Made by a program: the position numbers and the translations under genes. This document shows positions 50,090 to 60,222 of a stretch of DNA of 64,000 bases, one piece after another. Each line of letters begins with the position of its first letter. The stretch's first letter is position 1. Below the pieces are notes generated by a model, which saw nothing but the letters and a program-made list of their open reading frames with translations, did no database searches and was not told the origin of the DNA. The DNA comes from Caecitellus pseudoparvulus (Eukaryota > Bigyra: Bicosoecida), in contig CBFFRQ010000050.1 of NCBI GenBank assembly GCA_965644315.1, positions 62,001-126,000 of the forward strand. Direction: 5' to 3'.

Positions 50090-52945
50090 CTAGAACCACG
50101 ACTGTGGAGCGCCGACTGCCGCAATTAGGGACTGGACCTGCTCTTCTGCCGCCTGCAAGCGGGCGGAGAGGGCGGAGGTCGCAGCTTCTGCCTCGACACA
50201 GTTGGCTTCCTGCAGTGTGAGCATGCCGCTCACGGCCTGCTGTACCACCTCAAGCTCGGCGTCGGTCAGCGAGAGCAAGCTATCCCTGCTTGCGAGGAGC
50301 AAGGCAGGCACTCCGTCCGCTGCAAAACCAGTGTTTGCGAGGCGGGTTGCTGCTGGCACTTTCCCGCGTTTGGCAGCCCTCGCTGTGAATGCTTCTGCAG
50401 CCCTTTCAAGGGCTTCACGGCACGCTGCAGCGTACCGCTCGCATGCGACGCCGATGCCTTCGCCAAGGGTTGCTTGCAGACCAAGTTCGCCGCCTCCCCG
50501 GCCTAAATCAAGATCCTGCGCTGCACCACTTTTTGCTGTGCTACCAGTCAGTAAGGAAGGGTCCAGCACGTCAGTGTGCAGGGCTGGGGGTGATTGGCAA
50601 ATGTGCTGGATGGTGAGGGTGCTTCGTGGGGCGGCTTGCACGCTGGCTGGCCAAGCGACACTGAGCATGGCATGGCAGCCAGGGCTGTCTTCAGCATCTG
50701 CTGCAGGATCAGCCATTTCACTGGTCTGTGCCTGTGACCATGGGGTACGCGCTAGCGCCTGGTATGTGGCATCCAGCGGGTGTCTGTTTGTCGTGGACAT
50801 GGAGCCATTGTGAACGAGGGCGACAGAGCCCCAGTACTCGCCAGGAGCTGAGTGGGAGCTGCCACCGGCGAGAAGTGAGGTAGCCTGGGTACTGCACCAT
50901 GATTGGAATGCCTCTTCCTCATCCACCAGGGCGCAAGACTTTGGCACCGGGGCCCGGCTGCACAGTTTCAGCACCCACACACTGCCCAGCTCTAAGCACA
51001 TTGACAGCGGAGTTTGAAGGTATGCGCCGCAAGCCCTAAGAGCATCAAGGCCAGGTGGTGTGAGGGCCACAATGAGCGTGGCCATGCGGCCCTCCACCGG
51101 CGATGTGTACTGCAGAGGAGGCGAGTCAGGGCAAGGAGTGGTGTGGATGCTTTGCTTGCCCGCAACGTGAGACAGGGCGAAACCGTGACGGTAGCAGGTG
51201 TGGACGGCCAAGGTTCCAGTCCATGGACGTGGATCTGACAGGTTGGGCTCACGCGAGGTGCGGGAGTGCAGTTGTGGGGTGTCGGTGGGTACTTTGCATG
51301 GGCTGTGGTGTGGACTTGACTCGGGCAGTGGAGTGCTGACGGCCTCCCTTGGGCCCCCCTCAACCGCAGTTGGTGATCCAAGGAGGAAACCGACACCATC
51401 CATGACGACTTTCGCAGCGGAAGTCATCACATGCAGGACAGAAGGTGGTTCGGCCTCCAGCGGCGGCGGGACATGCGCCTGAGGGGCCGCCGCGGCAGCT
51501 GTGTCCCTCACGTCACTTCCCTCTCTGGCTGCAAGAGCAGCTCGTTCTTTTCGGAAGAGTGACCGGTAGAATTCATCCAGTGGGTGGTGCCACTGCGTCT
51601 CATGGCGAGCACTCTCATGCCAGTAGTATGCGGCTTGTGGACGCTCTGCCAACTCGCGAGGCGACAGCGCACGTTCCCGCTCGGTCAAGTTCACCGCCAC
51701 AGTTGCGCGGTGCCAGCCATCAGGGAGGGGGGCCAGCAGGGCCTCCTCTGCGATCCACATGAGCTGACTGTCCAATGGGGATGATGGGTCCATGCCGAGG
51801 TACAGGGCCATGTTCGCCACCTCGTCTGCGTCAGGATGGCTCTTCATGTATGCGCGAGCGAGTTCTTTCTGGGCGGCCCAAAAAGCCGCTACAGCGCGCT
51901 TCTCCGCTTGGGCAACTGAACTTGATGGAGTGCTTAATAGACTGGCTTGCATCCTCGCAGTTTCTCTCGCTTTCTTAGCCCTGGCATCCACAAGGCGATG
52001 TGCTGAAGTGCGTGTGCCTCGACGTGGCCTGTCTGCTCGTTGCGCTCGGCGCGCCGTCAAAGCGCGAGGAAGGCTCTGTGCACTATCTAGCAGAGGTTGG
52101 CTTGCGAGTATCTTGTGCAGCGGCAGAGGGGGCACCGTCGGAGGTTGGCCGAGCTCGCCATCTGGAACGGAAGCCAGGCCAGGGTCAGGGCGCCGTGCGC
52201 CCTGACCTGTCCTTGCTGCATGCGAGCCGCTACGACCTGGTGGCACCGCTGACAAGGTGCGACTGAACGCCTCCCTTGCTAAGTTCTGTGGACTCAATTC
52301 ATGGTGCTCAGGACTTGGTCCGGCAAAGGCGGCGGCGGCAAGCGCGACGCTGGGCAGCGGCCTGCCCAAGCCTTCTTGCTCTTCCTCCGATGAAGATGAC
52401 GCGGAATCGCTCGTCAGAGTTCCAAGGGCCGAAGAGCTTTCTGACGAAGAAAGCTCGAAGCGCGTGCGCGCTTCGAACTTTGTCAACTCTCCGTCCGATT
52501 CTGGACGCTGCTGCGCAGCCTGTCCAGCGCTTGAGTGGCGCCTTGGTCCTCTTGCAGCGAGCGGAACCAGCTCTGGTGTGACCGGGGCATCAACGGGAGA
52601 TCCACGATAAGGGGTGGCTGATGCACTGGTATCTGCGCTGCCAGGGTTGCTGGGGGGGAGTGGAGCCACCTGGCCTTGCGTTTCGCTTGGCGTAGCTTGC
52701 GCGTGGCGTTGAAAGGAGGGTGGTCCTCTACGCAGCGGTGGTCGGGCTGAGCCAGTTGTGTGGTGCTTGCCCGAGAACCCGTTGAAGGCAGCCAGTGCTC
52801 CACGCCGAGCGTGGCGCTTGCTGTCCCCGGCGCTATGAGCAGGCAGAACTCGCGTGGTGCCTGCCGAAACGCCCAAGTCACAAGGCTGTGCGGAAGGCTC
52901 TTCAAGAGCAGCACCTGGAAGTGGTACCCCTTGGATATTAGCCAT
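50090..52945 (-). CDS. CEP164-like centriolar appendage protein with WW domain
   Basis: A single exon from ATG 52945 (first ATG in the open frame) gives 951 residues. The diagnostic part (about 51500-51830) reads MALYLGMDPSSPLDSQLMWIAEEALLAPLPDGW ... YYWHESARHETQWHHPLDEFYRSL when followed along the frame (given here in pieces); the same order of EIGIDP-, LMWLA-, APLP-W and W-HP-DE-YR elements marks the N-terminal module of CEP164, the distal-appendage protein needed for cilium docking. The preceding 350 residues are Ser/Pro-rich with an acidic Ser cluster (SSSSEEEQEG). At 50740-50960 a second, degenerate copy of the module appears (EYWGSVALVHNGSMSTTNRHPLDATYQAL). The C-terminus is helical. 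Length is shorter than animal CEP164. Confidence 0.8.
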   Translation of the reverse strand: MANIQGVPLPGAALEEPSAQPCDLGVSAGTTRVLPAHSAGDSKRHARRGALAAFNGFSGKHHTTGSARPPLRRGPPSFQRHAQATPSETQGQVAPLPPSNPGSADTSASATPYRGSPVDAPVTPELVPLAARGPRRHSSAGQAAQQRPESDGELTKFEARTRFELSSSESSSALGTLTSDSASSSSEEEQEGLGRPLPSVALAAAAFAGPSPEHHELSPQNLAREAFSRTLSAVPPGRSGSHAARTGQGARRPDPGLASVPDGELGQPPTVPPLPLHKILASQPLLDSAQSLPRALTARRAQRADRPRRGTRTSAHRLVDARAKKARETARMQASLLSTPSSSVAQAEKRAVAAFWAAQKELARAYMKSHPDADEVANMALYLGMDPSSPLDSQLMWIAEEALLAPLPDGWHRATVAVNLTERERALSPRELAERPQAAYYWHESARHETQWHHPLDEFYRSLFRKERAALAAREGSDVRDTAAAAAPQAHVPPPLEAEPPSVLHVMTSAAKVVMDGVGFLLGSPTAVEGGPREAVSTPLPESSPHHSPCKVPTDTPQLHSRTSREPNLSDPRPWTGTLAVHTCYRHGFALSHVAGKQSIHTTPCPDSPPLQYTSPVEGRMATLIVALTPPGLDALRACGAYLQTPLSMCLELGSVWVLKLCSRAPVPKSCALVDEEEAFQSWCSTQATSLLAGGSSHSAPGEYWGSVALVHNGSMSTTNRHPLDATYQALARTPWSQAQTSEMADPAADAEDSPGCHAMLSVAWPASVQAAPRSTLTIQHICQSPPALHTDVLDPSLLTGSTAKSGAAQDLDLGRGGGELGLQATLGEGIGVACERYAAACREALERAAEAFTARAAKRGKVPAATRLANTGFAADGVPALLLASRDSLLSLTDAELEVVQQAVSGMLTLQEANCVEAEAATSALSARLQAAEEQVQSLIAAVGAPQSWF

Positions 52946-53212
52946 GGTCTCTGCCCTTCCTGGTTGTAGTTTCCTTGCTCTCCCGCTCTCGTGACCCGAC
53001 AGCAGCTTCGGTGCTGGAGGTGTTCCCCGCACGCCAGAGGGAGAGGTCGAGCAAACTCCACAACTCCATGGTGAAGGCGGTGGAAGGGATGTGGAATGCG
53101 CCCAACACTGCGCCCAGGCACCCCAAGTTGTGAGCGAAGCGTACGCTCAGGGGGGTGTTTGAGAGATCTGTAACGTGGACTGTTGCAGCCTGTCTCCTTT
53201 CGAGCACATGCC

Positions 53213-55330
53213 ATGGCGAGGCAGCGCAGGCGCGCCAGCCCTGGCTTTCATGTGTGCGGAGTGCACCCGCTGTGGCCCCTCCTTGCCGCTGCGGTGGTCT
53301 TGTCCTGCATTTTCTTTACGCGAGTGTCCACCGGCCACGAGCTGCGAGTGACCGCCGGGCGCTACCAGCTGTCCATTCGAGGTCCAGCCGGGGCGAGTGA
53401 AGGGTCCCCTGGTCGTGCAGGGGAAGTGGAACGACCGAAGGAAGACGAGGAATCTGCAGTGGACCGCACCGCTCCGCCACGCGTTGCTCCTGGAGATGGG
53501 AGGCAAGTGCCAAGTGTACCGCCTGCGGAAATTGATGTGCCGGGACAGCCAGCGGCCAAAGGCGGCAACGAGCCGGAGAAGAAGATGGGGGTAGAGACGG
53601 GAGTATTGCCATCGTACATGACCACTGGAACAAGCGAAGCCTTGCAGCTGGATTGGAAGGCAGCTCTGCAGAGTGCCTTCAGTGGGCCATCGGTGCCGCT
53701 GACCCTTCCAGCGCCTGCAGCACTTGACTTGCATAGTGGCATCCTGTCGCTGCTGCGCGTGCAGAAGACGGCCAGCAAGACAGTGCAGGCAATCTTAATG
53801 TGGATGGCGGCAGACGCGATTGGAGGATCCAAGCGCAAGACGCGCAATGCCTGTGCTTGCAGCTACTTTTCAACGTCAGACGTGCCGGTGGCGGCAGAGG
53901 TGGAGGCTGCGTATCAGGCGGCTGACGCCGAGGGCAAGCTGGCCCTGGCGGCCAGCCCCTTCAAGGACTCACTCGGCGAGCCGGTGGTAGGCAAGCGCCC
54001 TTGGCCCGCTGAGCTGGGCTCGCGTTGGTACAAGGGCGCCCAACTGCCAGGTCGCCCCGAGCGCGCCTGTGCCAACTTTGATCCCCCCGCTCTTGCGACG
54101 AAGCACACGCACTGCCCGTTCATCCACGCCCAGCACCTGCACATGGGCGACCTGGAGGGCGCCGTCGCCAGTCTGCGCGGGAAGGGCGGCGAGGCACACC
54201 AGATCGTGGCTGTCGTCCGGCACCCTCTGCGCCGTGTGCTGTCCGAGTTCAAGCACGTGGCGAACAACGGGCCGGGGCTGTGGGACTACTGCCACAACGT
54301 GACCGTCACGCAGCGCCTGCGCACTGGGTGGCAGACGAAGGACCGCGCGCGGGGCGTGCTGGCGGACTTCTTGGCGGTGGACGCCCACGCCTTCGGCATG
54401 CGCAACCGGCAGGCCAAGATGCTGTCTGGCCTCGTCACAGAGCCGCCGAGGCCCCTGCCTCAGGCGACCTGGGAGGGGTACACCGCGGGGGGCGCAGACT
54501 CGGACGGTTTGGCACCTCCAGGGGCGGTGCAGTCACCCGGGCAGCCAGGCCAGGCGTACGTGGCTTGGGCGGCAGACGCCTTGGCGCTGGCTCGATGGCG
54601 CCTATCCACTGCTGGCGCGGTGCTGGTGTCGGAGCGCCTGGCAGAGTCCCTGGCTGTCATGATGGTGCGGTACAAGTGGCTGCCGTTGGTGTCGGACGTG
54701 ACACCGGGAACCCCCCGAGGGCCCATCGTGGAGGACCCCGAGGCGGATGCGCTCCGAGCCCTGGAGCGCATGCGGGATGAGACGCCAGACCAGTTCAAGC
54801 GTGATGAAAGGCACCGATACACGCTGGGGCTGGAGCGCGCTGGGCACCACTTTGACTACTCAGTTCACGTGGACTTCTCTTCCTGTCCAGACAGACTGAA
54901 GGCGGCGGCGGCTGCTGCAGGCACGTGGCCCGCCGCGTGGGGCGAGGAGGGGTATGAGGCACCAGAGGAGGCGCCTGCGCCCCCGGGTCAGGGCGAGGTG
55001 CCGAGTGACCTGGCAGGGTTGCCGGAGGTCAAGGCCAAGCTGACCAGCTGGGGCGTGCTGATGTGCCTGGGGTCGGCCATGGCGGAGGACATGCGTGGCA
55101 TGGACGTGTCAGACAAGCGCAAGCTGCCCTTTGAAGCGGAGGGCAAGCTGAAGGACAGGCTACTCAGCTTGAACGAGCTGGATGTGGCTGTGCACGCCCA
55201 CGCCCTGCGGCTGCTGGAGACCAGGGTGCAAGCCGCGAAGCGATTCCTAGCTGATGACCCCGGCTGGCTACCGGGTGCGTTGGAGTTTGGCAATGATCCT
55301 GCGCCGCCAATTCGCCCGCAGGATGAATGA
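53213..55330 (+). CDS. Golgi type II membrane sulfotransferase, heparan-sulfate sulfotransferase-like
   Basis: ATG 53213 begins a short basic cytosolic segment (MARQRRRAS), then a single membrane anchor (PLWPLLAAAVVLSCIFF) and a stem, so a type II Golgi topology; 705 residues. The PAPS 5'-phosphosulfate loop is LRVQKTASKTVQAI (about 53750), with the Lys as the expected catalytic residue, and the 3'-phosphate site is VVRHPLRRVLSEF (about 54211), both as in the HS2ST/HS6ST type of Sulfotransfer_2 enzymes. An additional upstream ATG at 53208 is out of frame by five bases. The acceptor glycan is unknown. Divergent from the CEP164-like gene, with 267 bp between the two start codons. Confidence 0.8.
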   Translation: MARQRRRASPGFHVCGVHPLWPLLAAAVVLSCIFFTRVSTGHELRVTAGRYQLSIRGPAGASEGSPGRAGEVERPKEDEESAVDRTAPPRVAPGDGRQVPSVPPAEIDVPGQPAAKGGNEPEKKMGVETGVLPSYMTTGTSEALQLDWKAALQSAFSGPSVPLTLPAPAALDLHSGILSLLRVQKTASKTVQAILMWMAADAIGGSKRKTRNACACSYFSTSDVPVAAEVEAAYQAADAEGKLALAASPFKDSLGEPVVGKRPWPAELGSRWYKGAQLPGRPERACANFDPPALATKHTHCPFIHAQHLHMGDLEGAVASLRGKGGEAHQIVAVVRHPLRRVLSEFKHVANNGPGLWDYCHNVTVTQRLRTGWQTKDRARGVLADFLAVDAHAFGMRNRQAKMLSGLVTEPPRPLPQATWEGYTAGGADSDGLAPPGAVQSPGQPGQAYVAWAADALALARWRLSTAGAVLVSERLAESLAVMMVRYKWLPLVSDVTPGTPRGPIVEDPEADALRALERMRDETPDQFKRDERHRYTLGLERAGHHFDYSVHVDFSSCPDRLKAAAAAAGTWPAAWGEEGYEAPEEAPAPPGQGEVPSDLAGLPEVKAKLTSWGVLMCLGSAMAEDMRGMDVSDKRKLPFEAEGKLKDRLLSLNELDVAVHAHALRLLETRVQAAKRFLADDPGWLPGALEFGNDPAPPIRPQDE

Positions 55331-55443
55331 GGGCGCGATGGATTTGAATGTAGTCTGTGTCAGCCTTGAACAAGCTGTGGTGCGGCACTGCCAGTGCTCT
55401 GTGCGGACTTGCATTGGTGGTGCTGTGCGGAAATTGCTTCACC

Positions 55444-56538
55444 ATGCTCAGCGCCTGCTCCAGGCAGCTGCCAGCGTGCTTGCAACAGGGGATCCCAGGA
55501 CGAGCAACAGTGGCCAGAAGTAGCGGGGCGGCAGTGCTGCATCTGCGTCATGCCTTCCGAACCAAGGCCCTGCAGCACTCACGGGCGTGTTTGGGCAGGC
55601 TGTACTCCCAACAACACGCCGTCACCTTCCTGCCCGTGCAACGGCGGACATCAGCGCGTACGGTGCTGCTCGAGGAGCTCCTCTTCTGTATACTAGCCTC
55701 CCCCTTCGTTTTCTGGCTGTTCGCGCCGCGGGTGGAGGTCCCCGTCACTGGCCGCAGGCAAATCATGGCGCTGCCGCTGGGCTGGGATCACGCCATGGGC
55801 GAGGCGCTGGCAGAGTCCGCCCGTCGCGAGGCACACTTTGCTGCAGACCACGCACACCACAAGCTTGTCGTAAAGGTGGCCCGTCAACTAGCTGCGGAGG
55901 CAGACGCGATGGGCATGGGCATCACATGGCGGCTGGTCGTCGTCCCCAACGCCGAGAAGAACGCCTCCTGCGCCCCTGGCGGCCACATCACCGTGCACGA
56001 GGGCCTGCTGGACTGGATCGAGAAGGAGGTGCAAGAGGGCACCTTTGCGGACATGGAGGCGCCCCTGGCTGCAGTGCTGGCGCACGAGATGGGCCACGCC
56101 CTGGCACGGCATGGGGCGGAGCGCCTCTCCTTCCTGCCCTTCTTCGCTCCTCTGGCCATGCTCAGCGCCTCCTCGCCCCTGCTGCCACAGCTGGTGTCTC
56201 TCTTCCTCAGCCTGCCGCACTCCCGCCTGTCCGAGGCGGAGGCTGACGAAATCGGTTTCTACCTCTTTGCACGCGGCACGCGCTTCGACCTCGAAGCGTA
56301 CCCGCTCGTCTTCTCGGCGCTCTGTGGCGATGCGCCGTCGGCGGCGTGGCTGGACACGCACCCCTCTGGCCCACAGCGCCGTGCGGCGACGGCGCTGCTG
56401 TTGCCTGCCATGCGGGAGGAGCGGGAGCTGGCGTTGCAGGGGGTCACGACACACTCCCCAGTGCCGCGCGAGTCGGCTTGGGTGGCGCAGCTGTTTGGGG
56501 GCTTCCCCGATGATCCCCAGGGCGAGCAGCCCAGTTGA
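55444..56538 (+). CDS. OMA1: Mitochondrial M48 metalloprotease, OMA1-like
   Basis: ATG 55444 is the first ATG in an open frame and opens an Arg-rich, acid-poor presequence (RATVARSSGAAVLHLRHAFR), fitting mitochondrial import; 364 residues. A membrane segment (ELLFCILASPFVFWLF) is followed by VEVPVTGRRQIMALP, a sequence typical of OMA1-type proteases. The zinc site is HEMGH (about 56085), with the third ligand in SEAEADEIG (about 56235), as in M48 peptidases. OMA1 cleaves inner-membrane proteins under stress in animals and yeast (family knowledge). Intronless. Confidence 0.85.
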   Translation: MLSACSRQLPACLQQGIPGRATVARSSGAAVLHLRHAFRTKALQHSRACLGRLYSQQHAVTFLPVQRRTSARTVLLEELLFCILASPFVFWLFAPRVEVPVTGRRQIMALPLGWDHAMGEALAESARREAHFAADHAHHKLVVKVARQLAAEADAMGMGITWRLVVVPNAEKNASCAPGGHITVHEGLLDWIEKEVQEGTFADMEAPLAAVLAHEMGHALARHGAERLSFLPFFAPLAMLSASSPLLPQLVSLFLSLPHSRLSEAEADEIGFYLFARGTRFDLEAYPLVFSALCGDAPSAAWLDTHPSGPQRRAATALLLPAMREERELALQGVTTHSPVPRESAWVAQLFGGFPDDPQGEQPS

Positions 56539-56752
56539 CTGTGTTTCTTACGTTCCACGGCACTGCCCAGCGGAGGGGGGGCGTGGGCTGCTTCGCCACG
56601 CAGAGCAGTGTCCGGGTCAGCGCACAATTCAAATGCACACACATCCACGGTCTGCTGCGAGGCGTAGTACAAGCTACGCAACATCGGCAACCCATCCGTC
56701 GCATCGTCCTGAAAGCCGCGGGCGTGGAGCAGCATCTCTGCCAGAGCTTGAC

Positions 56753-59543
56753 ATGGCCGCTTGTGCTGCTCGCCACGCCAGCAGGGCATGGGCACCGCTG
56801 GGACGGCGGGTGGCAGCCAGTGTTCGGGGCATGGCGAGCACATCCCAGGTGCGGGCAGGCCACGAGGTGGACGTGCCTGCGCTGGTCGCCTACCTCGCCC
56901 AGCACGTGCCTCGCATCGCCTGGGAGGGCGTGACGCTGAAGCAGTTCACGTTCGGGCAGAGCAACCCAACGTACTTGCTGCAGACGGTGGACGGCAAGCG
57001 CATCGTGCTGCGCAAGCAGCCTCCTGGCAAGTTGCTGCGGGGGGCGCACGCTGTGGACCGCGAGTTTGCAGTCATGTCGGCACTGCATGGCATCGTGCCA
57101 GTGCCCAGTCCGCTGCACCTGTGCGAGGACACGAGCCTGCTTGGCACGAAGTTCTTCCTGTACACCTTCGTGGAGGGGCAGCACCACGGGGACACCATTG
57201 CAGGGTCGCTGACAGGCCGGCAACGCGCGACAGCCCTGCACTCCATGGCCGAGACACTCGCAGCGTGAGTGCAGCGAAGAGCCAGTGCAGCCCTGCGCGC
57301 GCACGCAGCATGGGCGTGTCCATCACAGGATTCACTGTGTGGACCCCACAGCAGTGAACATGCAATCGTTCGGTTCCAAGCCCGAGCTGTTCGTGGGGAG
57401 GCAGGTGAAGGTGAGGCTGCGCTGCGGATTTTGACCTCACCCCGCCGAGTCTCCACACCCCTCTTGCGCCCTGTTGCAGGTGTGGACGGCACAGTACAAC
57501 GCTTCAGCGACAGGTGACACTGCCATGATGGACGGTCTGGGGCAGTACTTGGCGTCTGTTGTCCCTGGTGGGTTCCTGGACGACGGCCAAGGGCCGCCCA
57601 CATCTGCCAGCATCGTGCATGGCGACTACACGTTGGGGAACTGCGTCCTGCACCCTGAGGCACACACTGTGGCGGGAGTGCTGGACTGGGAGCTGTCCAC
57701 ACTGGGCCACCCCCTCCTTGACCTCGCACACAATGCCCTGCCCTTCTACATTCCGCACACACCTGGCCAAGCCATCACGGGGTACCCGAAGGACGCCAAC
57801 GGCCGCCCGACGCTGGAGGGCATTCCCAGCACCTCGGAGTACCTGCAGTGGTACTTGAACGCGGTGTCTGTGCAGTGCGCCGGCACCATGGGCTGTGGCA
57901 TGCAGCGCAGCATCGCCGTGGACGCGGGGGACGCCGCGCCGCGGCACTGGGACTTCTTCGTCGCCCTCGCAAGCTTCCGCGCGGCTGCCATCCTGCAGGG
58001 CGTGTACAAGCGGGCCCAGCAGGGGAACGCCTCGGCAGCCAACGCCGCCTCCGTCGGCCAGCTGGCAGCCACGTTTGCAGAGGTGGGGGCAGAGCGGGCG
58101 GCGGCCCACAAGGCGGCAGGCATGCCTCGACGTGTGCCTGTGAAGGGGGCGGCTGTGCCGGATGCTGCAGATGGCTCAGGCGGCCCTGGGGCCAGTCATG
58201 CGGTGCACCAGCAGCGCAGTGCGGAAGAGACGCTGTGTGCTGTGCAGAGCTTCATGGCAGAGCACGTCTTGCCAGCTGAGCAGACGATCCTGCACCATGG
58301 CTATTCCAAGCTGGTCGCATGTGACGGCCAGCACGCCCACCCGCAGCTGGAGGATCTCAAGGCCAAAGCGCGAGAGGCGGGGCTGTGGAACTTGTTTCTC
58401 CCCCCCGCCGCCCTGCAGCGCGTGCAGGTGACGTTCAACGACCTGCCTCACAGCACGCAGTCGGAGCTGGGGCTGGGCGTGGGGGGGTCAGGGCCCGTGC
58501 AGGTCGCGCCCGGCTTCACCAACGCCCAGTACGCCAGCATGGCGGAGGCCATGGGGCAGAGCCTCGTGGGGCCCGAGGTCTTCAACTGCAGTGCCCCGGA
58601 CACGGGGAACATGGAGGTGCTGGCCATGTACGGCAGCCGTGCACAACAAGAGCAGTGGCTGCTGCCGCTGCTGGCAGGCACCATCCGCAGCTGCTTCGGC
58701 ATGACGGAGCCTGCTGTGGCGTCCTGCGACGCGACGAACATGCAGGCGACGGTGCGGCAGCAGGGCGACGGGTCCCTGCTCCTGAACGGCCGCAAGTGGT
58801 GGACCAGCGGGGGCTCTGACCCCCGCGCTGCCTTCATGATTTTCATGGGGTTGGCGGAAGAGGCGGTGGCCGCCGGCGCCCCGCCCCACGCTCGGCACAG
58901 CATGGTCATCGTGCCCATGGACGCGCCAGGCGTGCGTGTGGAGCGTGCGCTGCCGGTGTTCGGCTACGACGACGCCCCCCATGGGCATGTGGAGGTGGTG
59001 CTGGACAATGTCGTGGTGCCTGCTGACAACCTTCTCCTGGGCTCTGGGCGAGGCTTTGAGATCGCACAGGGTCGACTGGGGCCTGGGCGCATCCACCACT
59101 GCATGCGCCTCATCGGCGCTGCAGAGCGCGCTGTTCGACTGGCGGCCCAGCGTGCCACGACTCGTGTGGCATTTGGCAGCCCCATCGCCGACAAGGGCGC
59201 CTTCCGGCAGGCACTTGCGTCGGCGAGGTGCAAGGTGGACCAGGCACGCCTGCTGACGCTGGCTGCGGCAGAGGGCGTGGACGCGGGCGGCGCAAAGAGC
59301 GCAGCCCGCCTCATCTCCCAGATCAAGGCAGTGGCGCCCACCATGGCGTGCGAGGTGCTGGACTGGGCCATGCAGGTGCACGGTGGGGCGGGCGTGTCCA
59401 ATGACACGCCGCTGGCGCACCTGTACGCTGCCGCGCGAGCGCTGCGCCTGGCGGACGGCCCTGACGAGGTGCACTTGGAGAGCATCGCCAAGCTGGAGCT
59501 GCGGGAGGCTGCAGCTCGCCAGGCGGCAGCTGAGCGCCGGTGA
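56753..59543 (+). CDS. Acyl-CoA dehydrogenase fused to an aminoglycoside-phosphotransferase-like kinase (ACAD10/11 type)
   Basis: Exons 56753-57264, 57329-57410 and 57480-59543 (introns 64 and 69 nt, phases consistent) give 885 residues. The N-terminus is Arg/Ala-rich, suited to mitochondrial import. The kinase-like half has [21 protein letters not shown], the loop [12 protein letters not shown] and [17 protein letters not shown], as in ACAD10/11 and plant IBR3. The C-terminal half is an acyl-CoA dehydrogenase: [24 protein letters not shown] and a C-terminal [17 protein letters not shown] segment. In animals such proteins act on 4-hydroxy or long-chain acyl-CoA species (family knowledge). No C-terminal peroxisomal SKL-type signal is present (ends AERR). 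Confidence 0.9.
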
Positions 59544-59587
59544 GGCAGGCACAAATGCATTGGAGAGTCAGCCCGGGGAGGGCCGCG

Positions 59588-59935
59588 TCACACGTAGATG
59601 CCAGCCCACAGCGCCAGGAACAGAGAACCAAAGCCCAGCAGGCCTGAGGCCGCAGCAGCTGCCAGCACCTCCCGGATGAAGCTGGGCTCCTTCACCGTCA
59701 CCGTCTCGCCCGTGGCAGTGGACGTGTCTGTGGCCTTCTTCGTGGTCGTGACTGTCGTTCCGAAGAAGTAGAAGGCTGTGAAGGCGAATCCACCCGCAAG
59801 CAAGATGACGGCCAGGGGCAGCCACAGCGCTGGCGGGACAGGGCTTGAGTACGGCGTTTGCTGCGGGGGCACGTGGCGGTGGTTGGCGTGCCAAAATCCG
59901 CAGGCGACGCCAGCGGCCGCCTAACTCACGTCCAT
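59588..59935 (-). CDS. TMEM258: TMEM258/OST5-like oligosaccharyltransferase subunit
   Basis: A first coding exon of only 6 nt (59935-59930, Met-Asp) is joined over a 69-nt intron (GTGAGT...CCGCAG) to 59860-59588, giving 92 residues. The reading YSSPVPPALWLPLAVILL, a first membrane helix, then LLGFGSLFLALWAGIYV at the C-terminus match TMEM258/Ost5, a small two-helix subunit of the ER oligosaccharyltransferase. The loop between helices is about 15-20 residues longer than in human TMEM258 (Thr-rich: TTTKKATDTSTATGETV). The stop lies 44 bp from the stop of the ACAD10/11-like gene on the other strand. Confidence 0.9.
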
Positions 59936-60222
59936 GACGAGGCGTTGGGAGGAAAACTGAGCGCAGCAAACGATGTCACGCTAGTGGTGTGAGCGGAAGA
60001 GCTTGAGCTGGCGGGAGACCTGTCGGAGGGCCAGGTGCAGTCCCAACTGGTGCTTGCAGGCTGGCTGCGGTGCCGAAATCGCAGACCAATGCTGCCGCGG
60101 CCCACTGAGAAGCATTCGCGCGCGGGCAGGGCACTGAACAAGAGAAATACATTGTGTGTGTGGCATCCCCCCGTGGCTGTCATGCCCTTCACGTGCGGGG
60201 CTGTGAGGGGGGGCACACCGCG

